From contig JADJQQ010000001.1 of the NCBI GenBank assembly GCA_016712625.1, positions 1,364,001-1,428,000 on the forward strand: a stretch of 64,000 nt of DNA, given 5' to 3'. This document shows positions 34,182 through 43,324 of the stretch, piece after piece (positions within the stretch are counted from its first letter, which is position 1; each line of letters begins with the position of its first letter). The stretch is from Candidatus Competibacteraceae bacterium (GTDB taxonomy: Bacteria; Pseudomonadota; Gammaproteobacteria; Competibacterales; Competibacteraceae). Made by a program: the position numbers and the translations under genes. Below the pieces are notes generated by a model. That model was not told the DNA's origin. It was given only the letters and a program-made list of their open reading frames with translations, and ran no database searches.

Positions 34182-35792
34182 ATGAGCTATCAAGTCCTCG
34201 CCCGTAAATGGCGGCCGCGCACTTTTCATGAGTTGGTCGGCCAAGAGCATGTGGTTCGCGCCTTGACCAACGCCTTGGACCGGCAGCGGCTCCATCATGC
34301 CTTTCTCTTTACCGGCACGCGCGGCGTCGGTAAAACCACCATCGCTCGGATTTTCGCCAAGTCGCTCAATTGTGAAACCGGGGTGTCCTCCACCCCCTGC
34401 GGCGAGTGTGGCGCTTGTCGGGAGATCGATGCGGGCCGCTTCGTGGACTTGATTGAGGTGGATGCCGCTTCCCGCACCAAGGTCGAGGACACTCGCGAAC
34501 TGCTGGAAAACGTGCAATACGCGCCCAATCGGGGCCGTTTCAAGGTGTACCTGATCGACGAGGTGCACATGCTCTCCAGCCATAGCTTCAACGCCCTGTT
34601 GAAGACCTTGGAGGAACCGCCCCCGCACGTCAAATTTTTGCTGGCGACCACCGATCCGCAAAAGCTGCCAGTAACCGTGTTGTCGCGCTGCTTGCAATTC
34701 AGCCTCAAACGTTTGCCGACCGCGCTGATTGCCGCTTATCTGGAAAAAGTGTTGGCCGAAGAAAACGTACCTTGCCAGGGGGCGGCGGTGCGCCTAATCG
34801 CCCGCGCCGGCGATGGCAGCATGCGCGATGCGCTGAGCCTGCTAGATCAAGCGATTGCCTTCGGAGCCGGTCGAGTGGAGCAGGCGGCGGTCGCGGCGAT
34901 GCTGGGCAGTATCGACCGGCGGCGAGTGGTGGGGTTGTTGGAGTCCTTGGCGGCAAACGAGGCTTCAACCCTGCTGCGACAAGTCGCCGAGCTGGATGAG
35001 ATGGCGCCTGACTATGCGGCGGTGCTGGCCGAATTGCTGTCTTTATTGCAGCAGATCGCCCTGATTCAGGCCGTGCCCGAGGCGGTATCCGCCGATGGGA
35101 TGGCCGAACCGGACGAGTTGTTGCGATTGGCCGGTTTGTTGCCGCCGGAAGACGTGCAGTTGTTTTATCAGATCGCCTTGCTGGGGCGGCGCGATTTACC
35201 CTTGTCCCCCGAGGCGCGGGGTGGGTTCGAGATGGTGTTGCTGCGGATGCTATGCTTCCGGCCAGTCTTGTTGGAGCACCCGACGGTGGTGGAATCCTCC
35301 CCTCAAGCCCCTGCGCCCGGTAGAGTCATGGTGCAATCTATTGCCGCGCCGACCCCGGTTGTTCCGGTCGCGGCTGGAGAGTCGCCCGGTTCCCCGCCCC
35401 CAGGGCCGGATGCTGAATGGAGCGTCCTGGTCGAACAGCTGGGCTTGAGCGGTATGGCGAAGCAGCTTGCGTTGAATTGCGCCCTGATCGCGCGGGATGG
35501 CGCTGATTTTCACCTGGCCTTGACACCAGCCCATGCCCAGATGTTTCCTAAAACCATTCAGGAACGGTTGAGGGCGGCTTTGGAGCAACACGTTGGCTGT
35601 CCGATCAAGCTGCGCTTTCAAATCGGTGATCTGGCGGTAGCGACGCCGGAAGATCAGCGCAAGCAACGGCGAACCGAACGGCAACAGGCGGCGGTCGAAC
35701 ACGCCGAGCAAGACCCCCACGTCCGGGCCATCAAGGAAATGTTCGATGCGGACATTACAGCGATTCGTCCGCTGGAGGATGACCATCAGTAA
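34182..35792 (+). CDS. dnaX: DNA polymerase III subunit tau (gamma/tau)
   Basis: Clamp-loader ATPase subunit. Walker A GTRGVGKTT (45-53), zinc cysteines C64, C73, C76 and C79, Walker B LIDEVHML, sensor 1 LLATTDPQKLPVTVLSRC. After residue about 370 comes a short Pro-rich linker, then a tau-specific domain that binds the polymerase. 536 residues. The E. coli A6G slippery heptamer for making gamma is not visible; the nearest is a five-A run near 34745, so probably only tau is made. It starts MSYQVLARKWRPRTF as usual. First gene of dnaX-ybaB-recR. Confidence 0.94.
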   Translation: MSYQVLARKWRPRTFHELVGQEHVVRALTNALDRQRLHHAFLFTGTRGVGKTTIARIFAKSLNCETGVSSTPCGECGACREIDAGRFVDLIEVDAASRTKVEDTRELLENVQYAPNRGRFKVYLIDEVHMLSSHSFNALLKTLEEPPPHVKFLLATTDPQKLPVTVLSRCLQFSLKRLPTALIAAYLEKVLAEENVPCQGAAVRLIARAGDGSMRDALSLLDQAIAFGAGRVEQAAVAAMLGSIDRRRVVGLLESLAANEASTLLRQVAELDEMAPDYAAVLAELLSLLQQIALIQAVPEAVSADGMAEPDELLRLAGLLPPEDVQLFYQIALLGRRDLPLSPEARGGFEMVLLRMLCFRPVLLEHPTVVESSPQAPAPGRVMVQSIAAPTPVVPVAAGESPGSPPPGPDAEWSVLVEQLGLSGMAKQLALNCALIARDGADFHLALTPAHAQMFPKTIQERLRAALEQHVGCPIKLRFQIGDLAVATPEDQRKQRRTERQQAAVEHAEQDPHVRAIKEMFDADITAIRPLEDDHQ

Positions 35793-35860
35793 CGAGAGAT
35801 TCTTTCGCCGGACGACTGGGAAAGGGCCAGAAAACATTTTTAGTGAGTGGAGGAGACATC

Positions 35861-36193
35861 ATGAAGGGCTTGGGCAATATCATGAAGCAGGCGCAGAAGA
35901 TGCAGGAGAACCTGCAAAAGGCGCAAGCCGAAATTGCGTTGATGGAAATCACCGGCGAGGCCGGCGGTGGCCTGGTCAGCGTCACGGTCACCGGCCGCTA
36001 CGAAGTCAAGCGGCTGCGGATCGACGACAGCTTGGTGGGCGATGACAAAGACATGTTAGAAGATTTAGTGGCGGCGGCTTTCAACGATGCGGTTCATAAG
36101 GTCGAACGCACCGTGCAGGAAAAGATGTCCGGCCTCACGTCCGGCATGGGATTGCCGCCGGGCATGTTGGGCGATTTGAAACTACCCTTCTAA
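35861..36193 (+). CDS. ybaB: Nucleoid-associated protein YbaB/EbfC family
   Basis: 110-residue dimeric DNA-binding protein. MKGLGNIMKQAQKMQENLQKAQ and GEAGGGLVSVTVTGRYEVKRLRID are the family signatures. GGAGGAG precedes the ATG at 35861. It lies between dnaX and recR, the conserved arrangement. Confidence 0.95.
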   Translation: MKGLGNIMKQAQKMQENLQKAQAEIALMEITGEAGGGLVSVTVTGRYEVKRLRIDDSLVGDDKDMLEDLVAAAFNDAVHKVERTVQEKMSGLTSGMGLPPGMLGDLKLPF

Positions 36194-36202
36194 GGGGCTG
36201 TC

Positions 36203-36799
36203 GTGGCCGCTTCACCTTTGTTGAACGGCTTGATGGCGGCCTTGCGTTGCTTGCCGGGGGTTGGGCCAAAATCGGCGCAACGGATGGCGTTACACTTGTT
36301 GGAACGGGATCGCGACGGAGCTCAACGGCTGGTCGATACATTACAGGCGGCGTTGGCGGGCATTGGTCGTTGTCGGCGGTGCCGCGATTTGAGCGAGACC
36401 GAAATCTGCGCCGTCTGCGCCAGCCCACGGCGTAACCCGGCGCTGCTGTGCGTGATTGAAACGCCGGCCGATGTGCTGGCGGTGGAACAAGCGACCGGCT
36501 TTGAAGGTGTGTATTTCGTGCTGATGGGCCATTTGTCGCCGCTGGACGGTATCGGTCCCGCCGAATTGGGATTGGAGATTTTGGAAGCGCGACTGCAGGA
36601 AGGGGAGGTGCGCGAGATAATTTTGGCCACCAATCCAACGGTGGAAGGCGAGGCCACCGCCTACTATATCGCCGAAGTGGCCCGTGAAAACGGCATTCGC
36701 GCGACCCGCATCGCCCATGGCGTGCCACTGGGCGGCGAATTGGAGTATGTGGATGGCGGCACGCTGGCGCATGCTTTCGCGGGTCGCCGGGAATTGTGA
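36203..36799 (+). CDS. recR: Recombination protein RecR
   Basis: Works with RecF/RecO to load RecA at gaps. Helix-hairpin-helix near residue 10-30 (ALRCLPGVGPKSAQRMALHLL), a C4 zinc finger (CRRC and CAVC in the 58-75 region), then a Toprim domain (CVIETPADVLAVE, ILATNPTVEGEATAYYI). 198 residues. It starts with a GTG nine bases after ybaB. Confidence 0.95.
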   Translation: MAASPLLNGLMAALRCLPGVGPKSAQRMALHLLERDRDGAQRLVDTLQAALAGIGRCRRCRDLSETEICAVCASPRRNPALLCVIETPADVLAVEQATGFEGVYFVLMGHLSPLDGIGPAELGLEILEARLQEGEVREIILATNPTVEGEATAYYIAEVARENGIRATRIAHGVPLGGELEYVDGGTLAHAFAGRREL

Positions 36800-36819
36800 G
36801 GTTGATTGGAGCGCAGAGT

Positions 36820-37164
36820 ATGAGCGATTGCCTCTTTTGCAAGATTGCGGCTGGTGAAATTCCGGCTGCCAAGCTCTACGATGATGGCGAAATTGTAGCC
36901 TTTCGCGATATCAATCCCGAAGCGCCGGTTCACGTCCTGTTGGTTCCCCACCGCCATATCGCTACGCTAAATGATCTGGAAGCGGCTGATGCCGCCCTGG
37001 TGGGTCGCCTGTACCTGGCTGGCAAGCAGGTGGCCGCCGATTTGGGCGTGGCCGAAGATGGCTATCGAACGGTGATCAATTGCAATCGGGACGCCGGCCA
37101 GATCGTGTTTCATATCCACATGCATTTGTTGGCCGGACGGGAATTGAGCTGGCCGCCGGGCTGA
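36820..37164 (+). CDS. HIT-family nucleotide hydrolase (HinT-like)
   Basis: 114 residues: MSDCLFCKIAAGEIPAAKLYDDGEIVAFRDI at the start, VPHRHIATL, and the histidine triad HIHMHLL near the end, with the middle His as nucleophile. HinT-type enzymes hydrolyse purine nucleoside phosphoramidates. The CLFC pair at residues 4-7 is common in this family. ATG at 36820, 20 bases after recR, so probably cotranscribed. Confidence 0.93.
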   Translation: MSDCLFCKIAAGEIPAAKLYDDGEIVAFRDINPEAPVHVLLVPHRHIATLNDLEAADAALVGRLYLAGKQVAADLGVAEDGYRTVINCNRDAGQIVFHIHMHLLAGRELSWPPG

Positions 37165-37183
37165 GCGCCCCTTCGGCGTGAGC

Positions 37184-37918
37184 TTAAACGTTTTTGAGAA
37201 ACTGACGCACCAAGGGAAGGTGACGACGGCTGACTTCCAATCGGTCCGCGATACTATCGAAGACTAGATTGACGCCGCCATCCGCGGTTTTCTCCAAGCC
37301 GGCGATATGCGCGGCCATCGCCAAGGCATTGCGGTGAATTCGCACGACCCGCGCGCCCAACTCGGTTTCCAGCGTTTTCAATGATTCCTCGGTCAGGGCT
37401 TCCCCGCGAGAATGGCGAACCGTGACGTATTTCTGATCCGCCTGAAAATAGCATACGTCGGTCAAGGCAATCAGTTCCAGGCGCTGGCCAAGGCGAACCC
37501 GGATATGGGTGCGGCCACCGTCTTCGGGCGGCTCGGCCGTTAGACTGGCCAAGTGAGCGCGATTGAGGCGGCTGGCGTTGGCCAAGGCGCGTTCCAGCCG
37601 TTCCCGTCGAATCGGTTTCAGTAGATAGGCCACGGCGTGCGCGTCGAAGGCATCCAGGGCGTGTTCGCTGTAAGCGGTAACGAAAATAACCGCCGGTGGG
37701 TGGGGCAGCGTCGCTAGCCGTCGCGCGGTTTCCAAGCCGTCCAATCCCGGCATTTGAATATCCAGCAACACGATATCGGGGGCGATGCTTTCCGCTAACC
37801 GCAGCGCGTCCGCGCCGTTGCTGGCTTCACCGCAGGGATGGTAATCGGGCAACTGGTTGAGCAGGTCGCGCAATCGGCTCCGGGCGGGCGGTTCATCATC
37901 GACAATCAATACGTTCAT
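37184..37918 (-). CDS. LytTR-type response regulator (AlgR-like)
   Basis: 244 residues. The receiver domain has VLIVDDEPPARSRL, phosphoacceptor D53 in DIVLLDIQMPGLDG, TAYSEHALDAF and the conserved Lys in YLLKPIRRERL. The C-terminal LytTR DNA-binding domain covers about 140-240 (VCYFQADQKYVTVRHSRGE, LEVSRRHLPLVRQFLKN). It is encoded 50 bases downstream of a matching sensor kinase. The pair resembles AlgZ/AlgR of Pseudomonas, which control type IV pili and alginate; a pilus connection here is only a suggestion. Confidence 0.9.
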   Translation of the reverse strand: MNVLIVDDEPPARSRLRDLLNQLPDYHPCGEASNGADALRLAESIAPDIVLLDIQMPGLDGLETARRLATLPHPPAVIFVTAYSEHALDAFDAHAVAYLLKPIRRERLERALANASRLNRAHLASLTAEPPEDGGRTHIRVRLGQRLELIALTDVCYFQADQKYVTVRHSRGEALTEESLKTLETELGARVVRIHRNALAMAAHIAGLEKTADGGVNLVFDSIADRLEVSRRHLPLVRQFLKNV

Positions 37919-37968
37919 GATTCGAACTCATGCGAGACAGTTTCCAGAATCGCCATGGTAATGGATGA

Positions 37969-39048
37969 TTAGGAGAAGAGGGCCGGGTTGCGTTCTTCCA
38001 GTGGAATGGCGAAAGTAATCTGATAGCGTTCCGGTGTTTCGATGATCTCCAAAGGATTCGCCGTGCTATAGGCTAACTGTAGGCGTTGGCGGATATTGTG
38101 CTGGGCGATGCCCTGGCCCGGTCTGGCGGTGGCGTTATCCGCTGGGCGGGGATTGGCGACGGTGATCCGCAAGCGGCGGGGTTGCCGCTCGATGCGAATG
38201 CTTAAAATCCCGCCTTCGGGCAAGCGCTGGATGCCATGATGGATGGCGTTTTCGACCAGCGGTTGCAGCAGCAGGGCTGGAGTGGGTAGCTCGTAGGGTA
38301 AATCCTCATCCAGTTGCCAATCCACCCGCAGCCGTTCGCCCAGACGCAGGCTTTCGATGGCCAGATAGCGGCGGGTGAGTTCGAGCTCGGCCTCCAGCGT
38401 AATGCGCGCTTGGTGGGCCAGCGCCGAGCGCAACGTATCGGCCAGGTCGAGCACCGCTTCCTCAGCCCGGTCGGGTCGGCTATGAATCAGGCTGGCGATG
38501 GTGTTAAGGGCGTTAAACAGAAAATGGGGGTGGATACGGGCTTGTAGGGCCTGCAACCGGGCGCGGGCTTCCGCTTCCACGTTCCGTTTCCAAAGATGTT
38601 GCACGTAAAAGTAGCGTAGGGCGATCAGGGTCACGATGCTGCTGATCGCCAGATTGCGAACCAGTAGGCGCAGCAACGACGTGGCGTTCGCCGTCAGATC
38701 GGGGTAAGGTTCCAGGAACCACCAACCCGCTATCGAAAATAAGAACGTTATGAGAAGCGTTAGGCCCAATACCGCGACCGTGGCGGCGAATGAGCTAAGC
38801 CGGTTCAAGCGGTGTTTGCACAGGCATAAGACGGCGGCTACAGCCAGCACCACCCATTGTACGAATAGCGAAATAATCGCCAGTTGGGTCCAGAACTCAC
38901 TCGACCGGTCTATGTCGCGCAGCGCGAGCACCAAGGCGAAAAGTTCGGCCAGCAAAACCATCACGAACGTGACCTGATTGGTGCAGAAATCGGGTAGAAA
39001 GCCGGCGGTAACAGTCTGTTTGGAAGAGGGAGCCGATGAAGGAGACAT
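37969..39048 (-). CDS. LytS/AlgZ-type sensor histidine kinase
   Basis: 359 residues. Four hydrophobic segments in the first 145 residues, then a short coiled linker and a His_kinase domain with the phosphoacceptor in RIHPHFLFNALNTIASL (about 172-188; H175 by family alignment). The ATPase part has LLLQPLVENAIHHGIQ (N box) and GQGIAQHNIRQRL (G box). No periplasmic sensor domain is obvious, so the signal is probably read in the membrane. It is upstream of and paired with the LytTR regulator. Confidence 0.9.
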   Translation of the reverse strand: MSPSSAPSSKQTVTAGFLPDFCTNQVTFVMVLLAELFALVLALRDIDRSSEFWTQLAIISLFVQWVVLAVAAVLCLCKHRLNRLSSFAATVAVLGLTLLITFLFSIAGWWFLEPYPDLTANATSLLRLLVRNLAISSIVTLIALRYFYVQHLWKRNVEAEARARLQALQARIHPHFLFNALNTIASLIHSRPDRAEEAVLDLADTLRSALAHQARITLEAELELTRRYLAIESLRLGERLRVDWQLDEDLPYELPTPALLLQPLVENAIHHGIQRLPEGGILSIRIERQPRRLRITVANPRPADNATARPGQGIAQHNIRQRLQLAYSTANPLEIIETPERYQITFAIPLEERNPALFS

Positions 39049-39135
39049 GAGCGATCAGTCATTCACCTTGCGTGTTAGGGCCAAGGAATTCGCCGGGTCG
39101 CGCTAGAGCCTGGTGCGAATTGAGGTTTCGACCAA

Positions 39136-39168
39136 GAAAAAAGGGCCTGGAAGCTAAGTCCAGGCCCT
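39136..39168 (-). terminator. Terminator downstream of tRNA-Ala
   Basis: On the minus strand GGGCCTGGA, a 7-base loop and TCCAGGCCC form a perfect 9-bp stem followed by TTTTTTC. On the plus strand the arms are 39143-39151 and 39159-39167, with the A-run at 39137-39142. It starts seven bases after the tRNA CCA end. Confidence 0.9.
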
Positions 39169-39174
39169 GATGGA

Positions 39175-39250
<76 letters not shown>

Positions 39251-39315
39251 GTAAATAAGGGAAAGAATCATACAATTTTCGTATCCTCTAAGCTAGGTCT
39301 CAGCCTCGAAAAATC

Positions 39316-39999
39316 ATGTCAAGGATTTCAATCGTAGTTCCTATCTTGAATGAAGCAACGCACCTTGTCGGCTGTTTGCGAGCGTTACAATCCTTGCGTG
39401 CGCAAAATTGCGAATTGATCGTGGCGGATGGCGGCAGTCAAGATCAAAGCGTGGCGCTGGCCGAACCGCTTGCCGATCACGTCATTACCGGCTCGAAAGG
39501 CAGAGCGCTACAGATGAACGCCGGTGCGCGGCAAGCCGATGGTGACATCCTCTGGTTCTTGCACGCCGACACTCTGCCGCCGCCCGATGTCGCTGATCTG
39601 ATCCGCGCGGCGCTGGCCGATCCAGAGCAGTGTTGGGGTCGGTTCGACGTGCGCCTGTCAGGGCGTCACAGGCTGTTGCGGGTGGTGGAAACGCTGATGA
39701 ACGCCCGTTCTCGTCTGACCGGCATCGCTACCGGCGACCAGGGGATTTTCGTCCGCCGGAATCTGTTTGAACGAGTCGGCGGCTACCCGCCGATCGCCTT
39801 GATGGAAGACATCGCGCTCAGTTGTTTGCTCAAACGTCACCGTTGGCCCGTTTGCTTGCGCCAGCGGGTGCTCGCATCCAGCCGACGCTGGGAGCGGGAT
39901 GGCGTTTTCCGCACCATCCTATTGATGTGGCGATTGCGGCTAGCCTATTTTTTCGGTGCTGACCCCGCCGATCTGACACGGATTTACTATCGTTCATGA
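39316..39999 (+). CDS. TIGR04283-type family 2 glycosyltransferase
   Basis: 227 residues. GT-A fold with SIVVPILNEATHL, the nucleotide loop VADGGSQDQS and a DXD-like HAD (FLHADTLPP). GDQGIFVRRNLFERVGGYPPIALMEDI is the acceptor region characteristic of the family. The family is associated with sugar or arsenosugar-like products in other bacteria, and its acceptor is unknown here. Its stop overlaps the next gene by four bases. Confidence 0.85.
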   Translation: MSRISIVVPILNEATHLVGCLRALQSLRAQNCELIVADGGSQDQSVALAEPLADHVITGSKGRALQMNAGARQADGDILWFLHADTLPPPDVADLIRAALADPEQCWGRFDVRLSGRHRLLRVVETLMNARSRLTGIATGDQGIFVRRNLFERVGGYPPIALMEDIALSCLLKRHRWPVCLRQRVLASSRRWERDGVFRTILLMWRLRLAYFFGADPADLTRIYYRS

Positions 40000-40673
40000 A
40001 CGACGCTTTCACGTTTCCCAACGCCCGATTGCTGATTTTCGCCAAGGCTCCAATTCCCGGTCGGGTTAAAACGCGATTGGCTGGGCAATTGGGTACGCGC
40101 GGCGCGGCGGCGCTGTACCGGTGCTTGGTGGCTCGCATTCTGACGGTGGCGTGGTCCGCGCGGCTGTGTCCGGTCGAACTGTGGTGCGCGCCGGATGCGC
40201 GGCACGGGTTTTTTAGCGCTTGCCGACGGGACTACGGAGTGCGCTTGCGCCGACAGCGCGGCGGCGATTTGGGGCAACGGATGGATGACGCCCTCAAGCA
40301 AGCGCTGCGCGAAGCCGATTCAGCCGTATTGGTCGGCGGCGATTGCGTTTCGGTGGGCGCGACCGAGTTACGCGCCGCGTTCGAGCGGCTTGCCGCCGGA
40401 CAAGACGCCGTGCTAGGGCCAGCGACCGATGGCGGTTATCTGCTGGTCGGTCTGTCGCGGCCCTGTCCCGGTATGTTTCGAGGCATTGCCTGGAGCAGCG
40501 CCACCGTGTTGGAAGCGACCCGCCGCCGCCTCAATCAGGCCGGCGTCAGCTGGGCCGAATTACCGGTCGGTTGGGATGTGGATACGCCAGCCGATTTGCG
40601 ACGGTTGCGCCGGTTGGCAAGGGACGCCCCAGCCCTAACACGGGTGGGTGAAGGACGCGGGATAGCGTGTTAA
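39996..40673 (+). CDS. TIGR04282/DUF2064 glycosyltransferase-like protein
   Basis: 225 residues. LLIFAKAPIPGRVKTRLAGQLG at the start is the DUF2064 signature; VLVGGDCVSV and GPATDGGYLLVGL form the nucleotide-sugar-binding core (GT-A type). It is translationally coupled to the TIGR04283 glycosyltransferase, a pairing seen in many genomes, so the two probably act in one pathway. The arsenosugar partners (arsM, arsS) are not in the window. Convergent with the AMMECR1 gene, overlapping it by four bases. Confidence 0.85.
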   Translation: MNDAFTFPNARLLIFAKAPIPGRVKTRLAGQLGTRGAAALYRCLVARILTVAWSARLCPVELWCAPDARHGFFSACRRDYGVRLRRQRGGDLGQRMDDALKQALREADSAVLVGGDCVSVGATELRAAFERLAAGQDAVLGPATDGGYLLVGLSRPCPGMFRGIAWSSATVLEATRRRLNQAGVSWAELPVGWDVDTPADLRRLRRLARDAPALTRVGEGRGIAC

Positions 40674-41266
40674 GCGGAAACGTTGGCCACGTCGGCGTCG
40701 CCGAAATATTCGCTGGTGTAGCGTTCCACCCGTAATTCTGGCGACCAGAAGTCAAGCGGCAGACCGGCCTTCCGCTTGAGTTGGGCCAAGAACACGTACG
40801 GATCGGGCAGGCTTTCCCAGACCGCCGGCAGGAAAGTGGCGCGATGGTGGTGGAATTGCAGTATCAAACCATCCTGCCCGGGTCGCAGTTGCGCCAACAA
40901 ATCTTCCTCAGACCCAAACGGTAGCGGTTGCGACGGTGATAACACCGAAATGTAGACTTCTAGCCGTGGAAATTCGACGGCGGTCACTTCCGGGAAGCGG
41001 GGATCGTCGAAGGCGGCAGCGTAGCCGTGCGCGGCCACATCCCGCACCAGCGGCTGATAGGCCGCCAAGGCGCCCATACAACCCCGTAGCTGGCCGGCGA
41101 GTTCCAGCGTGACAAAGGTCGCGCGCTGTGGCCGCAAGGTCGCTGGATACTGATTCGGGTCCACCGCCAGCGCCTGACCGTGGCGCAAGCCGTGCTGGAT
41201 CGAGGCCCGCGCGGTGGCGAGCAAGGTGGCGCGATCTTGGTGGGACAATGTTTCAGTGGAACACAT
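40670..41266 (-). CDS. amrA: AmmeMemoRadiSam system protein A (AMMECR1 domain)
   Basis: 198 residues forming one AMMECR1 domain: TFVTLELAGQLRGCMGAL (the conserved LRGC core), YAAAFDDPRFPEVTAVEFPRLEVYISVLSPS, and DGLILQFHHHRATFLPAVWES. Function unknown in all organisms; human AMMECR1 is linked to a developmental syndrome. The ATG at 41266 overlaps the 3' end of the Memo gene by 14 bases. Gene fusions and co-occurrence of A, B and the radical SAM protein in other genomes imply one shared pathway. Confidence 0.9.
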   Translation of the reverse strand: MCSTETLSHQDRATLLATARASIQHGLRHGQALAVDPNQYPATLRPQRATFVTLELAGQLRGCMGALAAYQPLVRDVAAHGYAAAFDDPRFPEVTAVEFPRLEVYISVLSPSQPLPFGSEEDLLAQLRPGQDGLILQFHHHRATFLPAVWESLPDPYVFLAQLKRKAGLPLDFWSPELRVERYTSEYFGDADVANVSA

Positions 41267-42041
41267 AAGCGCCGTACCCGACCACCTGATGACGCGAGCC
41301 GGCGGTATCGCCGGAATTGCGTAAATCAATCGTTTTGCCCTGCAGATTTTTACGGCGCGCTACCCACAACAGGCCGTTGACCGGATTGCGCCCGCACGCC
41401 TGTTCATAACCGATGTCTTCAAAGCGCAGCGTCTCGATCGCGCGTGAGGTTTCACTGTCCATGTGTTGCGCGGTTGGATAATCCTGATAGTGACTGAGAT
41501 CGGAGCTGATCACGATGAGCGTTTCTGGACCGCCCCAGAGCGCTTCCAGCGCCGCGCCGACTTGCGGCGGACGCGCATCCCCGACCACCAGCGGCACCAG
41601 CTTGAATTCACCCAGCACCTCTTGTAGAAACGGCAAATGGACTTCTAAGCTGTGTTCTTGGGCGTGGGCTTGTTCTAAAAAACCGACCTCGGGTAAATCC
41701 TGAATTTGATTCATGGCGCCTTGATCGACCGGGATTTGCCCAAGTGGCGTGTCGAAAGCCATCATGGCGCTGGCGGCGATACCCCGGAACCCCACGCGAT
41801 GGCTGGGGCCTAACAACACGACGCGGGTGATCAGACCCCGTACGGCGCGCAGGCGCGCATAAGCCGAAGCAGCGATCGGACCGGAATAAATGTAGCCGGC
41901 GTGCGGCGCGATGATCGCCTTGGGCGGCGCTTCGGCGGGTGGTTCGATCTGAGTCAAAAAGTCTTGGACTTGAGTGTGTAACTCAGAAGCGTCAGCCGGA
42001 TAGAATGAGCCCGCAACAGCAGGCGTGCGTACGCTATGCAT
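41253..42041 (-). CDS. amrB: AmmeMemoRadiSam system protein B (Memo-like)
   Basis: 262 residues of the Memo family, with a fold like extradiol dioxygenases. Conserved putative metal or active-site residues are visible in APHAGYIYSG, LGPSHRVGFRG, QEHSLEVHLPFL, ISSDLSHY and CGRNPVNGLL. Human MEMO1 binds metal and has been connected to ErbB2 signalling, copper and iron; the bacterial role is unknown. I use the ATG at 42041, which has AGGAGG eight bases upstream; the ATG at 42059 lies before that ribosome site. Confidence 0.9.
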   Translation of the reverse strand: MHSVRTPAVAGSFYPADASELHTQVQDFLTQIEPPAEAPPKAIIAPHAGYIYSGPIAASAYARLRAVRGLITRVVLLGPSHRVGFRGIAASAMMAFDTPLGQIPVDQGAMNQIQDLPEVGFLEQAHAQEHSLEVHLPFLQEVLGEFKLVPLVVGDARPPQVGAALEALWGGPETLIVISSDLSHYQDYPTAQHMDSETSRAIETLRFEDIGYEQACGRNPVNGLLWVARRKNLQGKTIDLRNSGDTAGSRHQVVGYGAYVFH

Positions 42042-42195
42042 AACGCCCTCCTGGTTCATTTGTCAATGCCGATAAATTGTTAGAGTATAAGGTGCGGAAT
42101 TTGTCCGACGATGGTCGAAAGCAGTATAAACACGAAGGTGGGCTAGCAGCCACCCTGATGCCATAACGACGAGAGCCTTGGTAAAGGAGGCCAGC

Positions 42196-43290
42196 ATGAC
42201 CCTGCTAACCACCGATTTTTTCCCAACCAAATACTGGCATGCTTTAGACGACGGCCGCGTGCAATGCGATATTTGCCCGCGCTACTGCAAGTTGCACGAA
42301 AGCCAGCAGGGCTTATGCTTCGTGCGCGGTTGTCACGACGGCCAGATCGTGCTGACCAGTTATGGCCGTTCCAGCGGTTTCTGCATCGACTCCATCGAGA
42401 AAAAACCGCTCAACCATTTTTTACCCGGCACTTCCGTGCTGTCCTTTGGCACCGCCGGGTGCAATCTGGCGTGCAAATTTTGCCAAAACTGGGATATGAG
42501 CAAATCCCGCGAGATGGATACGCTGGCCGATGCCGCCTCGCCGGAGAAACTGGCGCGCGTTGCGCACGAACTGGGCTGCCGCAGCATGGCGTATACCTAC
42601 AACGATCCAGCGATCTTCATGGAATACGCCATTGATGTGGCGCTGGCGTGTCGGGAGTACGGCATCAAGTCGGTGGCGGTGACGGCCGGCTATATGTGCG
42701 AAGAACCCCGCCGCGAGTTCTACCGATATATGGATGCGGCCAATGTCGATCTCAAGGCCTTTACCGAGGACTTCTACTGGAAGATTTGCGGCGGTCATCT
42801 GCAACCGGTGCTGGAGACGTTGCTCTACCTCAAGCAAGAGACCCGCGTTTGGTTCGAGATTACTACGTTGCTGATTCCAGGCGAGAACGACTCCGATGGC
42901 GAATTGGAAGCGCTGACGCAGTGGGTGGTCGAAAATCTGGGGCCGGACGTGCCGATTCATTTCACCGCATTCCATCCCGACTGGAAGATGATGCACCATT
43001 CCCCGACCCCCCCTTCCACCCTGAGTCGGGCGCGGCGAATCGCCGTCAAGAACGGTATCCATTACGCCTATACCGGCAATGTGCATGATGAGAAAGGCGG
43101 CAGCACCTATTGCTATCAATGCGGCCAACAATTGATCGGCCGTGATTGGTATACCCTTGGCGCTTGGAATTTAACGGCCAGGGGTCATTGTAATGCTTGT
43201 GGGACGCCCTGCGCTGGCGTGTTCGAAGCCAAACCGGGCACTTGGGGCGCGCGTCGGCGTCCCGTGCGGCTTCGGCAATATGCGGCATGA
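42196..43290 (+). CDS. amrS: AmmeMemoRadiSam system radical SAM enzyme
   Basis: 364 residues. The radical SAM motif is C89-x3-C93-x2-C96 in GTAGCNLACKFCQNWD. An N-terminal cysteine group (C24, C27, C31, C41, in CDICPRYC) and a C-terminal group (CYQCG and CNACGTPC) could bind zinc or an extra Fe-S cluster. TAGYMCEEP and HFTAFHPDWKM are family features. It resembles PflA-type activases. AAAGGAGG precedes the ATG at 42196. It diverges from amrB across a 154-base gap that must hold both promoters. Confidence 0.92.
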   Translation: MTLLTTDFFPTKYWHALDDGRVQCDICPRYCKLHESQQGLCFVRGCHDGQIVLTSYGRSSGFCIDSIEKKPLNHFLPGTSVLSFGTAGCNLACKFCQNWDMSKSREMDTLADAASPEKLARVAHELGCRSMAYTYNDPAIFMEYAIDVALACREYGIKSVAVTAGYMCEEPRREFYRYMDAANVDLKAFTEDFYWKICGGHLQPVLETLLYLKQETRVWFEITTLLIPGENDSDGELEALTQWVVENLGPDVPIHFTAFHPDWKMMHHSPTPPSTLSRARRIAVKNGIHYAYTGNVHDEKGGSTYCYQCGQQLIGRDWYTLGAWNLTARGHCNACGTPCAGVFEAKPGTWGARRRPVRLRQYAA

Positions 43291-43324
43291 AGGATGGCGG
43301 CCTGATTGCTTGTGCTAGCTGTCG

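Noticed and set aside
34182..35792. Programmed frameshift in dnaX
   Set aside because: No A6G-type slippery heptamer followed by a stop and stem-loop; only a five-A run near 34745 was found, far upstream of the expected site.
39316..40673. Arsenosugar biosynthesis cluster
   Set aside because: The two glycosyltransferase families occur in such clusters, but arsM and arsS are absent, so the label is not supported.
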